From assembly GCA_028386065.3 (NCBI GenBank), contig JAKUCV010006825.1, forward strand, positions 127,873 to 191,872: a DNA stretch of 64,000 bases. The letters are read 5' to 3'. Position numbers and translations under genes: made by a program. Under the pieces are notes generated by a model, which did not search any database, was not told where the DNA came from, and saw only the letters and a list, made by a program, of their open reading frames with translations. Origin of the DNA: Turnera subulata (Eukaryota; Streptophyta; Magnoliopsida; Malpighiales; Passifloraceae). Positions within the stretch are counted from its first letter, which is position 1; each line of letters begins with the position of its first letter. Below, piece by piece: positions 56,774 to 64,000 of this stretch.

Positions 56774-57788
56774 GCTTGTTGTTTCCCAGGATCAGTTCCA
56801 GAGTCTGTACACTGTTTCTGATCCACGGAACCAGAATAATGAAGTCTCTGGAGAGAAGATTTTGTGTTTGGCCCGACAACCATTTGAAAATGGCTACCCT
56901 GTGAATTTTAGAGAATATATAAAAAGATGAAAGAATGTACTATTTTTTCCAAATAATACATTCATTCTTGACACTTACGGTAGATGTTACAAAGAAACAA
57001 AAGCTTCCATTTCTTCAGCATATAAAAGAGAGAGAGTAAGGCTTAATAATGATGATAGTACTAAAAGGCTTTATAGCCCCTACTGTACCCCCCCAAAAAA
57101 AAAGATAAGGCTTTAGAATGATGATATTAATTAGAGCAGTTACAGGAGTAAATCCAGATAACCTCAAAATCCCAAAGCTCCCTTAGATCAGAATGTAGAT
57201 CACGGGTGAACTTAGCATCTTTAGGTTCCAGGTTTGGGGATAAAGAGACTAAGAACTGGACTACATATCCTCTCCCCCATCTGAACCACTAAACAGTAAA
57301 GGTAACATACGTAGGACACAAACAAAAAATATTTAGTGCCGCATTTGGTGGGCTAGCGATGGCGAGGGGCCTGAGAGTTGGATAGGAAGGAACAAGAGTG
57401 CACAGAAATCAGATTTTTCTGTCCACACGAAACGCACTGGACACGATTAGCGTGGACAGGACATCTTTTGTTTTTGTTTTTAATAATGGGTTCTTAAAAT
57501 TCAATCATACCTGCGGCACAAAACCTTTTTTTTTATTTGTGATTGGTACTTAGCATGTGAATTCTGCAGCTTTTGTATTCTGGTGCAATCCATGCCAGAT
57601 ATCTGTGGTAGCTATCTCAATGATCTCTCAGGTACAATCATGTCAACATAAGCCACAAAAAGGCTTTAAGAATTTGCTAAAAGAAAAGGATTTAATTGAT
57701 TAAATGATGACTGTATGATAATGCATTATATATAGGAGGGAAGGGAAGTGTTAAACAAGCATATTACGGAGGAGTATCAGGCACCGAA
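56774..57788. other. 3' flank of GST copy 3 and promoter of GST copy 4
   Basis: AT-rich spacer of about 1 kb. A TATATATAGG run near 57735-57745 is the likely TATA of copy 4. ATTCTGGTGCAATCCATGCCA near 57578-57598 is shared with the upstream region of copy 1. No other gene is visible. Confidence 0.45.
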
Positions 57789-57793
57789 GAGGT
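57776..57793 (+). pseudogene. GST copy 4, 5' scrap left of the Copia insertion
   Basis: The bases before the LTR read TCAGGCACCGAAGAGGT. The ACCGAAGAGGT part fits the start of a GST (Thr-Glu-Glu-Val before KLLGLW), but the expected ATGGCA is replaced by CAGGCA. No ATG in that frame is apparent in the preceding bases. The start codon therefore appears lost, by mutation or misplacement. Confidence 0.6.
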
Positions 57794-57834
57794 TGTTGGC
57801 TTTTGATCTTCAAATAATTCAGAGATGGCTCAAG

Positions 57835-58123
57835 AACATCGATGTTGGATGTTGAACATCGATATTTAAGAGCTACTGGAACTTAGCAAAGATTCAAGAA
57901 CATCGATGTTGTACAATGAACATCGATGTTGTAATAAATTTAGAAGTTGGCAGAATGCATTTAACATCGATGTTGGAACAAAAACATCGATGTTGGATTG
58001 AATTTTGGAAATTGGCAGAAGGAATTTAACATCGATGTTGTGATTTGAACATCGATGTTGGGACTTTCAACAAAATTGGCAGAATGCAAATAACATCGAT
58101 GTTGGGGTTACAACATCGATGTT
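57835..58123. repeat. Palindrome array in the left Copia LTR
   Basis: Ten copies of AACATCGATGTT, a perfect 12-bp palindrome, start at 57835, 57855, 57899, 57919, 57963, 57983, 58028, 58048, 58092 and 58112. The second has one change (GATATT). Start-to-start spacing alternates 20 and 44 bp (one 45). The surrounding unit of about 64 bp also repeats the word TTGGCAGAA. Five pairs can fold into hairpins with a 12-bp stem and an 8-base loop. Confidence 0.95.
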
Positions 58124-58601
58124 TTCTGGAAATTTTCCAGAAATCTGCAGAAAACAAAGGTTGGTTTTCTAGGTTACTGTTGTATTAATTTTCTCTCAAA
58201 TTCTCTCAAACACTTGACTTGAACACGATTTGAACAAGTCAAGGAATACTTTGTGAAGTGAAAAACACACAATGTATCTTTATTTCACTTGATTTGAACC
58301 AGATTACAGCACTCTATAAATAGAAGAAAAACAGCCTAAAAGGCACTAAACAAGCATGATTGTTGACAGCTCAACAATGTGCTGTCCTAACATGCTTGTG
58401 ATCCCTCCACTCATAAAGTTAATCACACTCAAGAAACAGAATAAAACACTCAACAACCTATGATAACATATTTAATTGCATAATTGAAAAGAAAACCCAC
58501 TTGGCCTAACACTTCCAAAAGTAGTAGGACCAACTTGACAGCTTGATCACACCCACACCTTAATTATTCTCCACTAACAGCTTGATCTCAATAATCTAAC
58601 A

Positions 58602-61600
58602 CTCCCCCTAGATCAAGCTGGTCTTCATGTTCAGCATGGTCTTCAATTCTTCAAACCTGTTTTTGGGCAAGGGTTTTGTGAATAGGTCTGCTAATTGATT
58701 TTCTGATGAACAAAATTGGACTTGAACTTCCCCATCATTCTCAGCTTCACGAATTACATGGTACTTGATCTTAAAATGTTTGGTTCTTCCATGGTCAACC
58801 GGATTCCTTATCATGGCAATGGCGGACTGGTTGTCGCAAAACAGTTCCATGGGTTCCTCTTGCTCCATTTTAAGATCAAACATAATTTTTCTAAACCAAA
58901 TAACTTGATTCACTGTGGAGGCAACAGCAAGATACTCAGCTTCAGCTGTGGATTGAGCAACAACGGTTTGTTTCTTGGAACACCACGAAAATGCATTTGA
59001 ACCAAAGAAGAAAACATAGCCTGTTGTGCTTCTCATGTCATCTAAACATCCAGCCCAATCACTGTCACAATATGCCTTCAGCTTTGCATCTTCAAATGAG
59101 CTGTAGTGTAAACCAAGATCAGTGGTACCTTTGACATACCTTAACACTCTTTTCATCACAGCAGCATGACTCTTCTTGGGGGCATTTAGGAACCTTGATA
59201 GCAAATTGGTTGCAAATAAAAGATCAGGACGAGTTGCTGTAAGATACAGCAAACTCCCTACACAGCTCCTGTAAGCCTCATTTTCAGCATCTTCTTCATC
59301 TTCATTCTTTGTAAGCTTGGTATTCTGAATTAATAGGGTTGGCGCTGGATTGCAAGAGTCCATCTTGAATTTCTTCAGAATATTTTCTGCATACCTCTTC
59401 TGAGTGATCATAATTCCTGCTTCACTTTGCATCACCTCCATTCCAAGAAAATAATGCATCAAACCCAAATCTGACATTTCAAATTCCTTCATCATTTCAG
59501 CTTTGAAAGCTGAAATCTTGCTGTGATCTGCTCCTGTAATCAACATGTCATCAACATAAAGAGACACTATGATCAAATCATCACTTGAGCTGCCTTTTAC
59601 ATACAGAGTTGCTTCACTCTCACTTCTTTTGAATCCCTGCTGCATCAAGTGACTGTCTATGCGACTGTACTAAGCTCTCGGAGCTTGTTTTAGTCCATAG
59701 AGAGCTTTCTTCAGCCTGTAAACCTGATCTTCTTTTCCTTCCACAATGAAACCTTTGGGCTGCTCAATGTAGACTTCTTCTTCAAGAATTCCATTTAGAA
59801 AGGCTGACTTTACATCTAGATGGAATACCTTCCACCTATTTTGAGCTGAAATGGCCAAAAGAAGTCTGATTATGTCGAGGCGTGCAACCGGTGCAAATGT
59901 CTCAAGATAGTCAAGACCATATTGTTGTGCATAGCCCTTGACCACAAACCTCGCTTTGAACTTGGAAATGGTGCCATCAGGATTCATTTTGGTGCGAAAC
60001 ACCCACTTGACTCCAATAATCTTTTGATTTGCAGGTCTTGCAACCAATTCCCATGTTTGATTTTTGTTGATCATGCCTATTTCTTCCTCCATGGCCCTCT
60101 TCCAATGTTCTTGATTTTCTGCCTCTTCATAACAATGTGGCTCTGTTTCAACAAAGTTACACCTCTCATAAACATCAGCAAGTGTTCTAACCTTCATTGG
60201 AGGTGTGTCCGAATCATAATCCTCTTCATTTAGAAGATGATCTTCTTGCTCTTCTTCTTCTTGTTCTTGATTTTCTTGTTCAGCTGCATCACTGGAATTG
60301 TTCTTCATTACCTTCTTTTCTTTCCAATCCCAATAAGCATCTTCATCCACTCTTACATCTCTTGAGGTAATTACCTTCTCATTGTCAACCATGAATACCC
60401 TGTAGCCTTTGGATTGACTACTGTATCCCAAAAATATTCCTCTTTCAACTTTGTAATCCAGCTTTCTTCTTTTTTCATCTGGAATATGGACATAACAAAG
60501 AGAACCAAACACCTTCAAATGCTTTACAGTTGGTTTCTTACCAGTCCAAGCTTCAATGGGAGTCTTCCCATCAATTGACTTTGTTGGGAGCCTGTTGATG
60601 AGATACACAGCAGTGTAGGTGGCTTCTGCCCAAAAACTTTGAGGAAGTTTCTTCTCCGCAAGCATGCTTCTTCCCATCTCCATTACAGTTCTGTTCTTCC
60701 TTTCTACCACTCCATTTTGCTGAGGAGAATATGGTACTGTCAATTGATGAAGAATGTCGTTTGAATTGCAGAATTCTTCAAACGACTTCGATATAAACTC
60801 TCCCCCTCTATCTGATCTCAACTTCTTCAAACTGCAACTGCTTTGTGTTTCCACCATGCTTTTGAATTTCTTGAACACCTCTAGTGTTGCCAGCTTGTTC
60901 TTCAGGAAGTATATCCAAGTCATACGTATTAGATCATCAATGAAAAGTATGAAGTAAAGATTACCACTCAAGGATGGTGTGTGCATTGGACCACAAAGGT
61001 CAGTGTGCACCAGCTCCAGCTTTTCTAAGGCTCTTCCCTCTGCAGCACACGGAAATGAGTCTTTATGCATCTTTCCCAATTGGCACAGCTCACAAATTTC
61101 TCCAGAAATTTGTATTGATGGCAAATCTCTGACATACTCCTTTTGTGCAGCAAGTTTCAAGGAATGCAAACTAGCATGACCATATCTTTTATGCCACAAG
61201 CTACTTTCATCTACTTCACATTCATTTACCATCTCTTCATGCATGCTCAAGTTGACAGGAAACGCATTGTTCTTCATTTTTGTTTTGCACACAGTTTTAC
61301 CATTCACCGAGATAACACAACAATCATCTTCAAAATTTACTTTGTACCCGTTCTTAGTCATTTGAGGTATACTCAAGAGATTATGCTTCAATCCAGGAAC
61401 TAACAAGACATTTTTAATGAGTTTGCTGACTCCATCATAGTTTATAGAAACAGTACCTCTTCCTTTGGATTTTAGAATAGCACCATCAGCTGTCTTGACC
61501 TCCACACAAACTGATTCATCCAGGTCCAAGAACCATTTTGAGTTTCCCGTCATGTGACTAGTGCAGCCGCTATCTAAGTACCATACACCATTTTCTTGCT

Positions 61601-62600
61601 TCTTTAAACTCTCGCTTGCCATGAACATGAATTCTTGTTGATTGCCTCTGCTGAGTTGAGTTTGTTGCCTTGTTTGTGGTTGTTCTTACACTTGTTGTTG
61701 AGCCTGATTTTCTCCATTTTGTTTGGCTCTGCAAAAACGTTCAATGTGACCAACCTTTTGACAAAAGTTGCACTTCTTGTTTTTCCAGCACCTCTGCTCC
61801 AAGTGATTTGTTTTTCCACAGAATTTGCAAGGTGGAAAACTTGTTTGTGAACTTGATGCCTCCTTTTGGTACTTGTTGGTGCTCTTCTTCGGTTTTTGTT
61901 TGACTTCAAATTTGTTGTCTCTTCTGCTTGGCATGGAACGCCTTTTCAACTCCGGCTTCAACTTTTCTGCCATGCCTCTGCTCATGAGCTTCTAGCTTCC
62001 CAACTAACTCAGGAACAGACAACTCGGTTATGTCTCTTGATTCTTCAATTGCGGCCACCTTTGCCTCAAATCTGTCTACAACTGTGTTGAGAATTTTCTC
62101 AACTACTCTGACTTCTGGAATGACTTCACCGTACAACCTAATTTTGTTGACGATGCTTTGTGCTTTTGAAGCATACTCCCTTATTGTTTCAGCTTCTGAC
62201 ATCTTCAACAATTCGAATTCTCTTCTCAGGGATTGTACCCTTATTTGCCTTGTCTCCTTGGAACCTCTGAATTGCTTTTCAAGAGTTTCCCATGCTTCTT
62301 TGACTGTTGTGGCTCCAACGATCAAAGGAAAAATATCTTCTGAAACCAATGAGTGCATAAATGAAATTGCAGTGTTGTGTTTCTGCAACTTTTCATTGTA
62401 TGTTCTCAATTGATTCACCGTCATTTCTTCAATGGCTTCCTCTTCAGTAAAACCTTCTTCAACTAGGAACCACAGACCATTAGCTACAAGGAAAGACTTC
62501 ATCCTTATAGCCCAATAGTTGTAGTTCTCTCCTTCAAAAATAGGAGGTAGGGGTAAGGATGAGGTGGTTCTATTTGTGGGTTGTGTATTCATTTTGAAAT
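58602..62600 (-). pseudogene. Broken Copia gag-pol polyprotein
   Basis: On the minus strand gag begins at ATG 62592 (NTQPTNRTTSSLPLPP..) and runs in frame to 61906, then shifts to the frame 61985-61686. That frame holds the two zinc knuckles CKFCGKTNHLEQRC and CNFCQKVGHIERFC. It ends at TAA 61686-61688. The next frame, 61628-59670, has protease DSGCTSHM, the HHCC integrase start (HKRYGHASLHSLKL), integrase core LRSDRGGEF and reverse transcriptase through LYGLKQAPRA. TAG at 59670-59672 interrupts it. The last frame, 59648-58608, holds YVDD (LYVDDMLI) and RNase H (DSDWAG, TAEAEYLA). One frameshift and two nonsense codons make this copy non-functional. Confidence 0.92.
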
Positions 62601-62690
62601 TTGGTGTTTAGGTAGGTGTTTGAGGCTAGTTTGATGTGGTTTCAATGAAATGGAACAGGCCTGAAAAAAAGAACCTGCTCCGCTACCAAT

Positions 62691-63492
62691 TGTTGGCTTT
62701 TGATCTTCAAATAATTCAGAGATGGCTCAAGAACATCGATGTTGGATGTTGAACATCGATGTTTAAGAGCTACTGGAACTTAGCAAAGATTCAAGAACAT
62801 CGATGTTGTACAATGAACATCGATGTTGTAATCAATTTAGAAGTTGGCAGAATGCATTTAACATCGATGTTGGAACAAAAACATCGATGTTGGATTGAAT
62901 TTTAGAAATTGGCAGAAGGAATTTAACATCGATGTTGTGATTTGAACATCGATGTTGGGACTTTCAACAAAATTGGCAGAATGCAAATAACATCGATGTT
63001 GGGGTTACAACATCGATGTTTTCTGGAAATTTTCTAGAAATCTGCAGAAAACAAAGGTTGGTTTTCTAGGTTACTGTTGCATTAATTTTCTCTCAAATTC
63101 TCTCAAACACTTGACTTGAACACGATTTGAACAAGTCAAGGAATACTTTGTGAAGTGAAAAACACACAATGTATCTTTATTTCACTTGATTTGAACCAGA
63201 TTACAGCACTCTATAAATAGAAGAAAAACAGCCTAAAAGGCACTAAACAAGCATGATTGTTGACAGCTCAACAATGTGTTGTCCTAACATGCTTGTGATC
63301 CCTCCACTCATAAAGTTAATCACACTCCAGAATAAAACACTCAACAACCTATGATAACATATTTAATTGCATAATTGAAAAGAAAACCCACTTGGCCTAA
63401 CACTTCCAAAAGTAGTAGGACCAACTTTACAGCTTGATCACGCCAACACCTTAATTATTCTCCACTAACAGCTTGATCTCAATAATCTAACA
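62691..63492 (-). repeat. 5' LTR (right copy) of the decayed Copia element
   Basis: Nearly identical to the left copy, with small differences such as the loss of AAGAAAC near 63325. The TATA-like CTATTTATAG (minus strand; CTATAAATAG on plus near 63212) lies so that the palindrome array would be downstream, inside the transcribed leader. Confidence 0.9.
62732..63020. repeat. Palindrome array in the right Copia LTR
   Basis: Ten perfect copies of AACATCGATGTT start at 62732, 62752, 62796, 62816, 62860, 62880, 62925, 62945, 62989 and 63009. The spacing series is 20, 44, 20, 44, 20, 45, 20, 44, 20, identical to the other LTR. Confidence 0.95.
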
Positions 63493-64000
63493 GAGGTGAA
63501 GCTTTTGGGATTGTGGATTAGCCCATTCGTGCACAGAGTAAAGTGGGCTCTGAAACTGAAGGGCGTTGGTTACGAGTGGATAGAAGAAGATATCAACCAC
63601 AACAAGAGCGCTATGCTTTTGGAGTTGAACCCTGCCTATCAGAGAGTTCCTGTGCTAGTTCACAACGGGAAAGCAATTCCTGAATCATTGCTTATTCTTG
63701 AATACATTGATGATACATGGAAACAGTGTCCGCTCATGCCTCGGGATCCTTTCGAGAAAACCATGGCACGTTTCTGGGCTAAATTTGGAGATGAAAAGGT
63801 GATTTTTCTTTCTCTTCTTTACCTTAATTATTATCCATATTTGTCAAGTCACACTACTAGATTATTTATCCGGTTATAATTACTGTATCTATCTGGTGAA
63901 GATCTTTGAACCTGCGTTCAATGCACTGATGAGTCCGCCAGGAGAGGAGAAAGGAAAGGCCATAAAAATGGCCAATGAAGGCTTGAAGAAGATAGAGGAA
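63493..64000 (+). pseudogene. Tau-class GST copy 4, cut by a Copia element (runs off the window)
   Basis: After the Copia duplication GAGGT the plus strand continues in frame [20 protein letters not shown] (catalytic Ser present) to AKFGDEK at 63798. The GT/AG intron is 63799-63901, and exon 2 starts at 63902 (IFEPAFNALMSPPGEE). No stop is seen before the window ends at 64000. The coding sequence is separated from its own promoter and first codons by 5.7 kb of Copia DNA, so it is a broken copy unless transcription starts in the LTR. The nearest ATG in frame for a chimeric start would have to lie downstream of the LTR end. Confidence 0.85.

Larger units (their letters stand above)
57794..63492 (-). 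mobile_element. Decayed Copia element inserted in GST copy 4
   Basis: LTRs at 57794-58601 (808 bp) and 62691-63492 (802 bp) start TGTTGGCTTTTGATC and end AATCTAACA on the plus strand. The duplication GAGGT flanks them (57789-57793 and 63493-63497) and lies in GST coding sequence. The minus strand has a primer site TTGGTAGCGGAGCAGG after the right LTR and a purine tract AGGGGGAG before the left one. The polyprotein is broken. Each LTR holds an ordered array of palindromes. It is older than the neighbouring intact Copia by its coding damage, although its LTRs remain very similar. Confidence 0.93.

Noticed and set aside
57835..58123. CRISPR-like appearance of evenly spaced palindromes
   Set aside because: This is a plant LTR with 12-bp palindromes and no Cas genes or variable spacers. 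The 64-bp units are similar to each other, so it is a repeat array, not a CRISPR array.

Overview
The window is nuclear DNA of a flowering plant, most likely a eudicot. It holds spliced plant genes (R2R3-MYB, cytosolic malate dehydrogenase, tau-class glutathione transferases, a DUF761 protein) separated by AT-rich spacers, and more than half of it is transposable elements. The elements are repeatedly nested, and most insertions can be closed exactly by their target-site duplications (TSDs).

Layout. 1-1838: subgroup-2-like R2R3-MYB gene (+). 4989-7584: cytosolic NAD-malate dehydrogenase gene (-), seven exons. 9093-12026: Harbinger/Tourist-like element carrying a Mutator-like element (MULE D, 9159-10636). 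12437-15997: MULE C with a nested MULE E (13524-15462). 17808-22272: F-box gene broken by MULE A (18100-21541), which itself carries MULE B (18409-20088). 22733-24366: MULE F. 25635-38117: an ORF1-only LINE with a 16-bp TSD, split by a gag-only Gypsy LTR element (27233-37187) that has two antisense ORFs and an assembly gap. 38511-39137: DUF761 gene (-). 42398-45890: gag-protease-only LTR element. 46160-64000: tandem tau-GST cluster (one fragment, two apparently intact genes, two broken copies), interrupted by an intact Copia element (50861-55293) and a decayed Copia element (57794-63492) that sits inside the last GST copy.

Three things stand out. (1) A Pack-MULE group in which at least four elements carry pieces of different cellular genes: a MKK4/5-type kinase kinase, exocyst SEC15B, a MIZ1/DUF617 protein and ANGUSTIFOLIA/CtBP. 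Their long terminal inverted repeats carry G-box palindromes. (2) The LTRs of the decayed Copia element hold ten copies of the 12-bp perfect palindrome AACATCGATGTT in a strict 20/44-bp alternating spacing, able to form five 12-bp hairpins. (3) The Gypsy element lacks pol but carries two antisense ORFs, each preceded by a TATA box, one of which resembles the N-terminal half of a LINE endonuclease.

The intact genes cover unrelated jobs: a stress or phenylpropanoid-type MYB regulator, central carbon metabolism and xenobiotic conjugation. The tandem GSTs are the only functional cluster. All calls come from reading the sequence by eye; no database search was run.
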